A stretch of 30,970 bases of DNA from a virus. Under the pieces are notes generated by a model that saw only the letters and a program-made list of their open reading frames with translations, made no database searches and was not told the DNA's origin. Positions 1 through 6,863 of this stretch are shown in pieces. The position numbers and the translations under genes are program-made. Each line of letters opens with the position of its first letter. Positions within the stretch are counted from its first letter, which is position 1. The stretch covers positions 1-30,970 of IMG/VR virus record IMGVR_UViG_3300044634_001085. One strand, written 5' to 3'.

Positions 1-131
1 AAGTTATGCACCCAGTCAGGCTTGCTTTCAATGCCCCATTTATCCTTAACAGGCTTAGCCCAGAAGCAAAGTGCTTCGGCTAGTTGGTAAGGACCAAACC
101 ATCTCTCATAAGGACCAATTTTTACTTTCAT
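1..131 (-). CDS. Conserved phage hypothetical protein (3' part outside window)
   Basis: The first 43 codons are visible and the gene runs off the left edge. It starts with ATG at 131 and begins MKVKIGPYERWFGPYQLAEA. A 'KVKIGPY..W.GPYQ.A' opening is, from memory, a recurring small-protein family in T4-like cyanophages; no function is known to me. It overlaps the 3' end of the next gene upstream by 26 nt, so the two are probably co-transcribed and translationally coupled. The reading frame is clear; the family link is recollection and not a search result. Confidence 0.7.
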   Translation of the reverse strand, partial: MKVKIGPYERWFGPYQLAEALCFWAKPVKDKWGIESKPDWVHN

Positions 132-321
132 GTTCTTTTACCCATTCGTTGTATTCATTGTCTGTCATGTAGTATTTAAGTACTGTTTCAACACATGCTA
201 GAAAATCCCAGTCGGGATCGATGTAATCGTCGCTGTTGTCAATTTTATCAGGCATGCGGTTACTTTCGTAAACACGCTTTAATTCGCTGATAACAATGGT
301 GTCAAACCAATCATTTTGCAT
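106..321 (-). CDS. Conserved phage hypothetical protein, 71 aa
   Basis: A small acidic soluble protein with no signal peptide or membrane segment. Its C-terminal part (LKYYMTDNEYNEWVKEHE) has a pattern I associate with small hypothetical proteins of T4-like cyanophages. Its ATG overlaps the stop of the upstream 56-aa membrane-anchored protein in a TAATG arrangement, and its own end overlaps the start of the next gene. It is therefore part of a compact operon transcribed leftwards. Function unknown. Confidence 0.75.
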   Translation of the reverse strand: MQNDWFDTIVISELKRVYESNRMPDKIDNSDDYIDPDWDFLACVETVLKYYMTDNEYNEWVKEHESKNWSL

Positions 322-491
322 TACTTGTTTTTAAATACCGAACCTAGTACTTCATCATTGCCCATGTCTAAATCTAACTCATCGAAAGAGTTAATCTCTT
401 TACGCACACGATTAGCATAGTAAACAGCAACACCTACAATACCTATTGTAGCATAGATTCCTGCTAATTTCAACCATTTATTTTTGTTCAT
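321..491 (-). CDS. Small single-pass membrane protein, 56 aa
   Basis: Begins MNKNKWLKLAGIYATIGIVG. A lysine-rich start is followed by one hydrophobic segment at about residues 8-25, then a charged, acidic tail of about 30 residues. By the positive-inside rule the N terminus is probably cytoplasmic. The start at 491 lies 14 nt inside the upstream gene and the stop overlaps the next start (TAATG), both typical of coupled phage genes. I do not recognise the family. It could affect the host membrane, but nothing in the sequence proves this. Confidence 0.7.
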   Translation of the reverse strand: MNKNKWLKLAGIYATIGIVGVAVYYANRVRKEINSFDELDLDMGNDEVLGSVFKNK

Positions 492-801
492 TCTTATTTT
501 CCTTTACTGGTATAGCATTATGCAGGTCAATGTAATTGCATGCCATTCCTAATCCGTATGCTTCTGGTCCCCAACCAAACACATCGTAGAGAACACCGCG
601 ATAGCTACGCTGTTCAACAATTTCGCCACGATATAGTCTACTGCACACACTAAAGAAGGCACGTTGCTGATCTTCGACGCTAAGGTTATTCCACCATGCG
701 TCAGTGTCGCGACGATATTCTTCTTCGGCTTTTACCATCTCCTGCCCTAGTTCAAATAACTTGTCTAGTGCTACCTTACGTTTTTCTTTCTCGTCATCCA
801 T
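478..801 (-). CDS. Conserved phage hypothetical protein, 107 aa
   Basis: The N-terminal third (about residues 1-33) is highly charged and probably helical. The middle carries TDAWWNNLSVEDQQRAFF, and the C-terminal half has YRGVLYDVFGWGPEAYGLGM. From memory this layout recurs in small proteins of T4-like cyanophages with no assigned function. There is no signal peptide or membrane segment. Its ATG at 801 directly follows the TAG stop of the upstream gene, so the two are probably coupled. Function unknown. Confidence 0.75.
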   Translation of the reverse strand: MDDEKEKRKVALDKLFELGQEMVKAEEEYRRDTDAWWNNLSVEDQQRAFFSVCSRLYRGEIVEQRSYRGVLYDVFGWGPEAYGLGMACNYIDLHNAIPVKENKNEQK

Positions 802-1047
802 CTACATGCCCCGTAGTTTTAGATTAAGCACAAAGTTTTCTACTAACATTTTAGTCAACGACGCTAGTGCAACAGTAAGACGTTGATCTGGTGGAGTATC
901 TCGAAACATTTCCAACACATTATTGGCCATTAGTTTGTATGCTTCATCTTCGCCAATATTTAACATGCCCCAATCAATCGGATCGCCCATTTCGACTTCC
1001 TTGGCAAGTTGTGCTAAATGCGCAATTTCTTTAAAGTTGTCCGACAT
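802..1047 (-). CDS. Conserved phage hypothetical protein, 81 aa
   Basis: A small, mostly helical-looking protein. Its C-terminal half (TPPDQRLTVALASLTKMLVE) looks like two amphipathic helices. No catalytic motif is visible. It sits in the leftward operon between the 74-aa and 107-aa hypothetical genes, with essentially no space to the gene downstream. I do not know a function. Confidence 0.7.
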   Translation of the reverse strand: MSDNFKEIAHLAQLAKEVEMGDPIDWGMLNIGEDEAYKLMANNVLEMFRDTPPDQRLTVALASLTKMLVENFVLNLKLRGM

Positions 1048-1065
1048 ACTGATTCCTTAGTAGTA

Positions 1066-1290
1066 TTATTTGATGCTTACTCGTGCCACATTCATATATT
1101 TAGATAGCACATGTCTTGCAAGTTTTGCATTGATCATTGCAGGAATTTCTAAATAAGGATATTCAATCTCAAATTTACATTTACCTGGCCAACGACCTTG
1201 CTCTAAATATATAGCATATTCTTTCAAATGTTCTTCATTTGTTGGATCAAAAGTAACACGCGGATTAACAGACAAACGATTAATTTTCAT
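1066..1290 (-). CDS. Hypothetical protein, 74 aa, first gene of the left-end operon
   Basis: Begins MKINRLSVNPRVTF and contains the segment WPGKCKFEIEYPYLEIPAMI. No recognised domain, signal peptide or membrane segment. A near-consensus sigma70-like promoter lies just upstream (1315-1343), so this is probably the first gene of the transcript running to the left edge. A purine-rich AGGAGGG ribosome-binding site precedes the ATG. Confidence 0.7.
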   Translation of the reverse strand: MKINRLSVNPRVTFDPTNEEHLKEYAIYLEQGRWPGKCKFEIEYPYLEIPAMINAKLARHVLSKYMNVARVSIK

Positions 1291-1314
1291 ATGCCCTCCT
1301 TAGGCAGTAAACTT

Positions 1315-1343
1315 ATTATACAACAGAATAAATTAACAGTCAA
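1315..1343 (-). promoter_or_regulatory. sigma70-like promoter for the left-end operon
   Basis: TTGACT (1338-1343) and TATAAT (1315-1320) on the minus strand, separated by 17 nt. It lies in the gap upstream of the 74-aa gene starting at 1290. Confidence 0.7.
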
Positions 1344-2166
1344 CGTTCTTCATTCTTTTTAGAATTTGGTGAGCACCAAATTCGTGCCACGGAACACCAA
1401 AATGCTGTAAGTCTCTAGCAAGCCCCGGGTCGGTTTGCATACCTTTGAATCCTGAAATGATGTACAACGGTATGTTTCTACTACGTGCCCAAAGATCAAG
1501 CGCATTGATGTTTTGTACATAGTGCATGAGGCCATTCACATTGAGATTTTTAACAATACTAGGGTATTGCAGATGCGACATCAAAAATGTACTAGCAACA
1601 AATTCTCGGTTAGCATACTCCACCCAGGTTATTCTATTAGGTGGAGGCATGAGAACAACCAATGCTTTAGGATTCGAAATAGTGTGACCATTAGACAAAA
1701 GCCATTGGGTACTCGGATCTAAACCGTGTCCTGGAACACCTAAGTTTATCAGTTCTAGATTTAGCTCGTTGCTAACCAACGTTGGCCAAATTGATTCAAC
1801 TGGTAAGGCTGTGCCAAATGTAAAACTACAACCTACAGTAATCAAACTTGGCGATCCGATGTGTTTGAACTCGCGGGAATCTTTACTACGAAATCCCCAA
1901 CTGTTTAGGTCATAGGAAATACAAGTATCAGTCCATCCCCACTGTTCAAGTTTATTTTGTTGAACTGGATCAGCAAGGTTACGCTGATACATTTGTTGAC
2001 TGTCAGGACCTTGCCACTTTGTAGTAAGCGGAATAGGATTAGGACCTACATTGACCCCGGAGCCGGTAATTGCATTAGAATACAATGCTTCCTGTAAGAC
2101 TTCATTGTAGTTGAACCCATTGAATCTTTGTTCAATTTCTAACCAATCTTCCCAATCTCTATCCAC
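1333..2166 (-). CDS. SGNH/GDSL-type hydrolase-like protein, 277 aa
   Basis: About 100 N-terminal residues without a recognised motif precede an SGNH-like domain. Block I is ITVGCSFTFG with the candidate nucleophile Ser114. Near the C terminus DLQHFGVPWHEFGAHQIL supplies a DxxH pair (Asp252, His255) like block V. SGNH hydrolases remove or transfer acyl or acetyl groups from carbohydrates, lipids or proteins; in phages they may act on surface glycans. No signal peptide is visible. It is one of three SGNH-like genes in this window (the others end at 14021 and 30067). The fold is fairly clear; the substrate is unknown. Confidence 0.65.
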   Translation of the reverse strand: MDRDWEDWLEIEQRFNGFNYNEVLQEALYSNAITGSGVNVGPNPIPLTTKWQGPDSQQMYQRNLADPVQQNKLEQWGWTDTCISYDLNSWGFRSKDSREFKHIGSPSLITVGCSFTFGTALPVESIWPTLVSNELNLELINLGVPGHGLDPSTQWLLSNGHTISNPKALVVLMPPPNRITWVEYANREFVASTFLMSHLQYPSIVKNLNVNGLMHYVQNINALDLWARSRNIPLYIISGFKGMQTDPGLARDLQHFGVPWHEFGAHQILKRMKNVDC

Positions 2167-2191
2167 TGCCGAACCCTTTGTATTGATAAGA

Positions 2192-2215
2192 GTAAAGGGC
2201 GTTACCGCCCTTTAC
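2192..2215 (-). terminator. Probable terminator hairpin
   Basis: A perfect 10-bp inverted repeat (GTAAAGGGCG / CGCCCTTTAC) with a 4-nt loop, 31 nt beyond the stop of the 107-aa gene at 2246. The T-tract on the minus strand is short, so termination may be partial. Confidence 0.6.
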
Positions 2216-2245
2216 TAGTTGAAGCAACGCTGTAGTATTTACTGA

Positions 2246-2569
2246 TTACTCAGTAACAGCGGCCTCAGTAGCCTCAACCGCAGTAGAGACAGCGGGCTGG
2301 AACGCCGGGAAAGCACGGATTGGTGACTTCTTGTCCCAACGCTTGCCCTGACGTACCTCTACTGTAACACCGCGATCACGCTGGGTGTTAATGTAAAGAG
2401 CCATGTCAACATCTTCCTCAAGATAAGAGCTCTTGCCCTTAGTGTATGAGTACGTGGTGATCTTATCCGCAATACCAAGCTCAACCAGCTCGCGGGTCTT
2501 CACTGCAAGCCAGCCGTGACCAGCGTCAGAGTGAAAAAACTTAACAACATTTGCCTTAGAATTTGCCAT
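2246..2569 (-). CDS. Conserved phage hypothetical protein, 107 aa
   Basis: Contains KFFHSDAGHGWLAVKTREL near the N terminus and YSYTKGKSSYLEEDVDMALY in the middle. From memory this combination marks a widespread small protein of tailed phages with no assigned function. The tail is rich in Ala, Val, Glu and Thr. It has its own sigma70-like promoter (2637-2664) and a terminator hairpin (2192-2215), so it is probably a single-gene transcript. A clear AAGGA-type ribosome-binding site precedes the ATG. Confidence 0.8.
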   Translation of the reverse strand: MANSKANVVKFFHSDAGHGWLAVKTRELVELGIADKITTYSYTKGKSSYLEEDVDMALYINTQRDRGVTVEVRQGKRWDKKSPIRAFPAFQPAVSTAVEATEAAVTE

Positions 2570-2636
2570 GATGATATCTTCCTTTAGGTTAATTTAAAAT
2601 GTAACAACGTTACTTCAACTTCTCAACAACATACAT

Positions 2637-2664
2637 AGTATAGCACTATGTTCCTTTTTGTCAA
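2637..2664 (-). promoter_or_regulatory. sigma70-like promoter for the 107-aa gene
   Basis: TTGACA (2659-2664), 16-nt spacer, TATACT (2637-2642) on the minus strand, about 70 nt upstream of the start at 2569. One of the best promoter matches in the window. Confidence 0.75.
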
Positions 2665-2669
2665 CCGGT

Positions 2670-3119
2670 TTAGGAACCAGTTGTCAAAATTAGTTTGTCT
2701 CCGTCTAAACGGAAACCTTCGATGAACACATGATGCTCATCACCAGAATTACGAATGCAGTTATCGGCAGCACGATAAAGGTCGCGCCATGTATTACCAT
2801 AAACCGCACAATGCTGAGTTTCAGCACCCCAAGCCGTGTAAGTCACAAACAGACCTGACCTATATGGATGGGGCTGGTCCAAGTCAGCTACTTCGTAGAT
2901 GCTCCAAATTGATTGAGCACCAATCTCTTCTTTGACTTGGTTGTAATACGCATATTTGCGATCAAAATCGCTGTTTTCTTGAGCATAAGCACCACTTAAT
3001 GCTTCGCGAATTGTTTCAACCGTTGAGTTAACGTCTACGCCTTCGCGATACTGTAATTCCCACAGCGCATTATGAATTGTCTTAAACTCTTCAGCTTTTA
3101 ATGTTACATCGCAGTTCAT
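2670..3119 (-). CDS. Conserved phage hypothetical protein, 149 aa
   Basis: The N-terminal half looks helical. The C-terminal half carries SIWSIYEVADLDQPHPY, then FVTYTAWG and a helix-turn region RAADNCIRNSGDEHHVFIEG. From memory, proteins with this IWSIYEV ... SGDxHHVFIE arrangement occur in T4-like marine phages without known function. No catalytic motif is evident. The gene has its own sigma70-like promoter (3149-3176). Confidence 0.75.
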   Translation of the reverse strand: MNCDVTLKAEEFKTIHNALWELQYREGVDVNSTVETIREALSGAYAQENSDFDRKYAYYNQVKEEIGAQSIWSIYEVADLDQPHPYRSGLFVTYTAWGAETQHCAVYGNTWRDLYRAADNCIRNSGDEHHVFIEGFRLDGDKLILTTGS

Positions 3120-3148
3120 AACAGTCCTTTATCAAACACTATATGTAT

Positions 3149-3176
3149 ATTATACCGGAATTTTGCAAAAGGTCAA
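3149..3176 (-). promoter_or_regulatory. sigma70-like promoter for the 149-aa gene
   Basis: TTGACC (3171-3176), 16-nt spacer, TATAAT (3149-3154) on the minus strand, upstream of the start at 3119. Confidence 0.75.
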
Positions 3177-3196
3177 CCACTTTTAAGTTGTTGTTT

Positions 3197-3430
3197 TTAC
3201 ACAACAATTTTAGCAACCCCGTAAAGCAAAAAGCCCAAACACACCGCATTTACCAAAAGAAGTGCAGATTCACGCATCTTGTAAGCGGCTACTAACCACA
3301 AAAACGTGCCCAATGCGCCGGCAATAAGATCAACGTTATGGTACTCAAAAGCACGGGCGGCTGTAGCAACAATAATCAGTGCCGTAGCACCCCACTTAAT
3401 ACCATTCAATGCACTATCCTTATTTCTCAT
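3197..3430 (-). CDS. Small membrane protein with three predicted helices, about 77 aa
   Basis: With the ATG at 3430 the protein has hydrophobic segments at about residues 11-27, 34-50 and 56-75 and short charged loops. It could be a holin-like or other inner-membrane protein, but no holin family is recognised and it is far from the lysis genes. The start is uncertain: the promoter at 3440-3467 would begin transcription only a few nucleotides before this ATG, giving a nearly leaderless message. An in-frame TTG at 3409 is preceded by AAGGA at good spacing and may be the real start, giving 70 aa. An upstream in-frame ATG lies within the promoter and is rejected. Confidence 0.6.
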   Translation of the reverse strand: MRNKDSALNGIKWGATALIIVATAARAFEYHNVDLIAGALGTFLWLVAAYKMRESALLLVNAVCLGFLLYGVAKIVV

Positions 3431-3439
3431 TATATACAT

Positions 3440-3467
3440 AGTATAACACAAACAGATAAAAGGTCAA
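3440..3467 (-). promoter_or_regulatory. sigma70-like promoter for the three-helix membrane protein
   Basis: TTGACC (3462-3467), 16-nt spacer, TATACT (3440-3445) on the minus strand. The expected transcription start is next to the ATG at 3430. Confidence 0.65.
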
Positions 3468-3488
3468 CCGGTTTTTGACCAAAAAGAA

Positions 3489-3517
3489 ACCCTTATAAAT
3501 CAATGACTTATAAGGGT
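3489..3517 (-). terminator. Rho-independent terminator
   Basis: Inverted repeat ACCCTTATAA / TTATAAGGGT with a 9-nt loop. On the minus strand it is followed by TTCTTTTT. It ends the operon of the 64-aa membrane protein and 279-aa protein. Confidence 0.75.
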
Positions 3518-3542
3518 CGCTAAGTTGTTGATTTTATTAGGA

Positions 3543-3737
3543 TTATTTGTGCGGGGGTTTTAGTTCAGTTTGTTGGTTTTTTACAACATGTGTAATTACC
3601 ATAAACAGCGATACCATAACCTGCACTACCGCGAACCAACCAAATCCCAAATGATAACCATCAATAATCCAAACGGCTAAAGCTATTGCTAAACTTACTA
3701 TGCCGCTTTTGGCCAAGACGACCAATATATCTGTCAT
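3543..3737 (-). CDS. Small two-helix membrane protein, 64 aa
   Basis: Two hydrophobic segments at about residues 4-26 and 32-52, followed by a hydrophilic tail ending in LKPPHK. The ATG overlaps the stop of the upstream 279-aa gene by 4 nt (ATGA), so the two are translationally coupled. The size and topology would fit a small holin-like or other membrane protein, but no family is recognised and it is not next to the endolysin. A terminator follows at 3489-3517. Confidence 0.65.
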   Translation of the reverse strand: MTDILVVLAKSGIVSLAIALAVWIIDGYHLGFGWFAVVQVMVSLFMVITHVVKNQQTELKPPHK

Positions 3738-4573
3738 GCAATCTCCGTTACTTCAAAGTTAGGCAAAATAGTATAATAGTTAAAATTGTAAAAACGCTTT
3801 TTAGTTGGGTTTACCTTGCAACGTAGCGTAATTGTTTTGCTATTGGTCAGCACATTAAGAAACGGGATTAGCGCATTCTTAAGTTCAGTATTTAGAACAT
3901 AAAGGTAGTTGTCCGGGTCAGCAAAGTAAAACTCATGCTTACGTTGGCTACGACGATTAACACACACTTGTTCAACTAAACGCAAGGTTACTGCATTTAG
4001 ATTAATTGGTGTATCTAAAGAGTTGAATTTTTCAGTTGGGATACTACGGTAAGTTGATGTAATCTCCTCCAACTTAGTATCTTCGCGATAAAATTCAGGT
4101 AGCTTAACTAGCATAGGCATAAAGCTACGCTTGGTCTGACACATATCTAACAATGCCAACGCCATGATAAGATCGCTACGATATTCACTGCGCTTTGTTC
4201 GTGCGCTCAGTGTATCGGTGATGATCTTTGCACGATAGTATTCTTTGATCTCGTCGGCTAGCTGAATATTGCTTTCTGTAATGTCCAGGCTTTCAACTGC
4301 GCTGGAGGACATAGTGTCAATGACATGGTACAATTCTGTACCATTGTCTAGTAGCTGAAGCATGATAGCCAACGGGGAAACTTTAAAATCGAGAACAGTT
4401 TCGTTTGGATCTGACTTACGTTTACCAGTAATATTGCCTAGGTCAATACTAAGTCCGTCAGTCCACAATGGACTGGAATTCCATGCTGTCACTGCGGCTG
4501 TAGAGGCTTCGCTACCTAGACTAATTGTACTCATGTTATCCCACGCTGTGATTGTGATTTCATCATCTTCCAT
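3734..4573 (-). CDS. Hypothetical protein, 279 aa
   Basis: I do not recognise this protein. The first 55 residues are rich in Ser, Thr and Asp (for example DNMSTISLGSEASTAAVTAW). The middle is mainly helical with many charged residues (ADEIKEYYRAKIITDT). The C-terminal third is basic and Asn/Tyr-rich (NPTKKRFYNFNYYTILPNF). No signal peptide, membrane segment or catalytic motif is visible. It is coupled to the small membrane gene downstream and lies directly after the tRNA-Leu gene, 22 nt away, so it may share the tRNA transcript. Confidence 0.65.
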   Translation of the reverse strand: MEDDEITITAWDNMSTISLGSEASTAAVTAWNSSPLWTDGLSIDLGNITGKRKSDPNETVLDFKVSPLAIMLQLLDNGTELYHVIDTMSSSAVESLDITESNIQLADEIKEYYRAKIITDTLSARTKRSEYRSDLIMALALLDMCQTKRSFMPMLVKLPEFYREDTKLEEITSTYRSIPTEKFNSLDTPINLNAVTLRLVEQVCVNRRSQRKHEFYFADPDNYLYVLNTELKNALIPFLNVLTNSKTITLRCKVNPTKKRFYNFNYYTILPNFEVTEIA

Positions 4574-4595
4574 GTGTGCATCCTGTTATATAAAA

Positions 4596-4678
4596 TGGTA
4601 CGGACGGCCGGACTCGAACCGGCATGCTTTCGCGAGAGATTTTAAGTCTCTTGTGTCTACCTATTTCACCACGCCCGC
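4596..4678 (-). tRNA. tRNA-Leu (UAA)
   Basis: 83 nt with CCA encoded (4596-4598). The acceptor stem GCGGGCG pairs with CGTCCGT, with two G-U pairs. The anticodon stem AGAGA/TCTCT has loop CTTAAAA, giving anticodon UAA. A class II variable arm and the GGTTCGAGTCC T arm are present. It probably shares a transcript with tRNA-Arg and the folded RNA between them. Confidence 0.93.
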
Positions 4679-4691
4679 ATTCAACTCTTTA

Positions 4692-4800
4692 AACTAGACC
4701 CCGCACTCGTTATGTCGAGTTGTATCTGCATCACCGATACTGCACCTCACGAAGCCACTTCTTTCGAAGTTTTCAACACTTTAGACGGCCCCGTCTAGTT
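4692..4800 (-). ncRNA. Unassigned structured RNA between two tRNAs
   Basis: In the 149-nt spacer between the two tRNAs, AACTAGAC and GTCTAGTT (4793-4800 and 4692-4699) form an 8-bp closing helix. Inside are three perfect 5-bp hairpins: ACTTC-GAAA-GAAGT (4757-4770, a GNRA loop), GTATC/GATAC (4722-4740) and ACTCG/CGAGT (4705-4720). A competing GACGG-GG-CCGTC hairpin lies at 4784-4795. The layout is cloverleaf-like but has no tRNA consensus. No open reading frame is apparent. This could be a small phage RNA, a processing element or a decayed tRNA; I cannot assign a family. Confidence 0.5.
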
Positions 4801-4827
4801 CTTGCCCTCGTCTTTCCCTCTGTTGTC

Positions 4828-4904
4828 TGGCCTGCCCGACAGGATTCGAACCTGTGGCCCTGAGCTTAGAAGGCTCATGCTCTATCCAGCTGAGCTACGG
4901 GCAG
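4828..4904 (-). tRNA. tRNA-Arg (UCU)
   Basis: 77 nt with CCA encoded (4828-4830). The acceptor stem CTGCCCG/CGGGCAG is perfectly paired. The anticodon stem TGAGC/GCTCA has loop CTTCTAA, giving anticodon UCU, which reads AGA and AGG. The T arm is ACAGG-TTCGAAT-CCTGT. Confidence 0.95.
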
Positions 4905-4918
4905 ATTATGTAACGCTT

Positions 4919-4926
4919 TATTTATG
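4919..4926 (-). promoter_or_regulatory. Possible late promoter box before tRNA-Arg
   Basis: CATAAATA on the minus strand, 15 nt upstream of tRNA-Arg. It resembles the T4 late promoter box TATAAATA. Confidence 0.4.
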
Positions 4927-4931
4927 TTATC

Positions 4932-4959
4932 AGTATATACGGTTTTAGTTTTTTGTCAA
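4932..4959 (-). promoter_or_regulatory. sigma70-like promoter for the tRNA cluster
   Basis: TTGACA (4954-4959), 16-nt spacer, TATACT (4932-4937) on the minus strand, reading into tRNA-Arg, the structured RNA and tRNA-Leu. Confidence 0.7.
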
Positions 4960-4967
4960 CAAAAAAA

Positions 4968-6257
4968 TTATATTTTTTCTCCGGGGACAAATCCACGGAA
5001 TCGTAGGAAGCGAGGGAAGCGCAAACTGTAACTACCATCTTGGTTCTGGGTTACAGCATCTGCCCTCACTTCAACAATGTTACCAATGCACTGATCGCGG
5101 CTAGCCCAAAAGCTATCTCGATTAGCATCACTGAAACCAGACCCAACGTTAACTTTAATACGTTTTCCGTCGTCGTCGCCGGAGCATACAAATGCACCAA
5201 GTCTTCCAACGTTTCTTCCAGTGCCTTCTTCAATTTCAATTACCTCCAGTGAAACTTCAATGAAGGGCTTGAGCTTGAGCCATGCTGTGCTACGCTTGCA
5301 CTCGTATGGAGCATCCAAGTCCTTGATCATAATACCTTCGTAACCGTTCTCTACTGCACTCTTGTTGTACATAGAAAAGATCTTTTGCCCATGCTCAGTG
5401 TCTAAATCAACCACTGCATGATCTAGAACAGTTACGTTGGGCAACAGGTTCATGTGTTCTTCGTACCACTGCTTGAGCCATGCTGTGCGCTCGCGTTGCT
5501 TAACTGCAAACTTACCTGCTAGAAACTTGTCAAGTGGAATAGTATCAAACAAGTGTAGTACTGCATCACCGGCTGTTACATTTTCCTTGCGGTGAACCTG
5601 CTTCATTAGATCCTGGAAACTGCTGGACATAATCTCCCCGTCGAAAACGGTCGGAGAGTTCAACTTGTTCGCTACTTTGGCGAACTGCTCTTTGATGTGA
5701 CCAAAGTTTAGCAACTCCTTGCCATTGCGACTGAACTGGTCCACTCGCCCATCTGGATAGACTACGGTTAAAACTCGCACACCATCCAACTTCACTTCTA
5801 TCATTTTCTTGCCGCATACTTTACTTTCATGGTTAGCACTGTCATGACTGAGCTGACATTCAAATACAGGAATAGCACCCTTAACAACTTTGTTAATGGT
5901 CTTTTCACTTACACCACAACGTAGGTCCTTGATAAGGATACGCCGATACCAATGATTCCACTGCTCTTGTGTAGCAGAGTTCATCATCCTATTGACGGTA
6001 TCACGTGCAAGGTTGCCGGTGAATGAGCGATTAACAAAACCAGTAAGAGCGAGAGTAAAACTATCCCAATCCAGACCAGGACCATCTTCATTTGTTTTCT
6101 CCGGGATTTGTTTCAATCCAAATGTAATCATGGGGTCTAATGCTAAACGACAGCCTTCTAGAAATTCTTTGTTGTCTTTGTTGGCATCAATAATCTGCTC
6201 CTTATTAGTACGCAGATTATGTGTTTCCAAATCTTTAATAATGTTCCAAGAGTGCAT
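4968..6257 (-). CDS. ATP-dependent DNA ligase (T4 gp30-like)
   Basis: Seals nicks in DNA using ATP during replication, recombination and repair. Nucleotidyltransferase motif I is KLDGVR, with the adenylated lysine at Lys156. FSRNGKEL follows, then FDGEIMSS (motif III), EGIMIKD (motif IV) and WLKLKPF (motif V). The C-terminal part from about residue 345 is an OB-fold-like domain ending in RFPRFLRFRGF. The N-terminal 150 residues are the helical DNA-binding region of gp30-type ligases. The 429-aa length is a little below T4 gp30 (487 aa). It has its own sigma70-like promoter. All nucleotidyltransferase motifs are intact. Confidence 0.93.
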   Translation of the reverse strand: MHSWNIIKDLETHNLRTNKEQIIDANKDNKEFLEGCRLALDPMITFGLKQIPEKTNEDGPGLDWDSFTLALTGFVNRSFTGNLARDTVNRMMNSATQEQWNHWYRRILIKDLRCGVSEKTINKVVKGAIPVFECQLSHDSANHESKVCGKKMIEVKLDGVRVLTVVYPDGRVDQFSRNGKELLNFGHIKEQFAKVANKLNSPTVFDGEIMSSSFQDLMKQVHRKENVTAGDAVLHLFDTIPLDKFLAGKFAVKQRERTAWLKQWYEEHMNLLPNVTVLDHAVVDLDTEHGQKIFSMYNKSAVENGYEGIMIKDLDAPYECKRSTAWLKLKPFIEVSLEVIEIEEGTGRNVGRLGAFVCSGDDDGKRIKVNVGSGFSDANRDSFWASRDQCIGNIVEVRADAVTQNQDGSYSLRFPRFLRFRGFVPGEKI

Positions 6258-6291
6258 TTCTAAGCCCCATGTAAAAGTGTGTATGTAGATA

Positions 6292-6319
6292 AGTGTAACA
6301 GAAAATTTGTTTGTGTCAA
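6292..6319 (-). promoter_or_regulatory. sigma70-like promoter for DNA ligase
   Basis: TTGACA (6314-6319), 16-nt spacer, TACACT (6292-6297) on the minus strand, upstream of the ligase start at 6257. Confidence 0.65.
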
Positions 6320-6323
6320 CCTA

Positions 6324-6863
6324 TTATCTAGGCTTAGCTTGGAAGTGTTCAAATGTTCGTTGAACGCATACAGCCTGCCAATATGAGTCTTCATCGGCGC
6401 TGTGTAAATTTTGTTGGATTGCTTTACGCGGATCAACTGGCATCATATTAAAGATAGTACGGCAGTCGCAAACTTGCCAATATGCCCAATTTCGATGATG
6501 ATTAAATTGTCGATATAGATCTTCTAAAATAACCATGTCAAATTGCGGACCTTGACACCAAATCTTATCTACACCAACTAGATAACGATTTAGGTCTTTG
6601 AAGAACATGTCCAAGTCAACACGCCCAAACTCACTGAATGCTTCTTCTCGAATATGATCAGCTTGTTTACTCCACCACTCTAGTGTACCCTGATCAACAC
6701 TACGGTCAGCCTTTAACTGCTCGTCAACACCAGGTCGCCATAATGTTTTAGAATGAGGTTCATTGCTGGTATAAGGATCAAACTTGACAGCACCCACACT
6801 AAGCACAACACAATCAGGATTTGTTCCTAATGTTTCAATATCAATCATTGCATGCGTAGCCAT
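6324..6863 (-). CDS. DEDD-family 3'-5' exonuclease (Rv2179c/DexA-like)
   Basis: Motif I is MIDIETLGTNP (Asp and Glu metal ligands). Motif II is CQGPQFDMVIL. Motif III is HSADEDSYWQA, in which His and Asp are four residues apart, as in the DEDDh class. These enzymes degrade single-stranded RNA or DNA from the 3' end using two metal ions; T4 DexA and the Rv2179c-like exoribonucleases are relatives. At 179 aa it consists of the catalytic domain only. Its start overlaps the end of the upstream 2OG oxygenase gene by 19 nt. Whether the preferred substrate is RNA or DNA cannot be told from the sequence. Confidence 0.85.
   Translation of the reverse strand: MATHAMIDIETLGTNPDCVVLSVGAVKFDPYTSNEPHSKTLWRPGVDEQLKADRSVDQGTLEWWSKQADHIREEAFSEFGRVDLDMFFKDLNRYLVGVDKIWCQGPQFDMVILEDLYRQFNHHRNWAYWQVCDCRTIFNMMPVDPRKAIQQNLHSADEDSYWQAVCVQRTFEHFQAKPR

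Noticed and set aside
4692-4800. Hammerhead or other known self-cleaving ribozyme
   Set aside because: The CUGAUGA and GAAA core arrangement of hammerheads is absent, and I could not fit another ribozyme class.
5566-5817. An 83-codon open frame within the DNA ligase gene
   Set aside because: It lies in another frame of the same strand, inside the conserved ligase catalytic domain, and has no ribosome-binding site.
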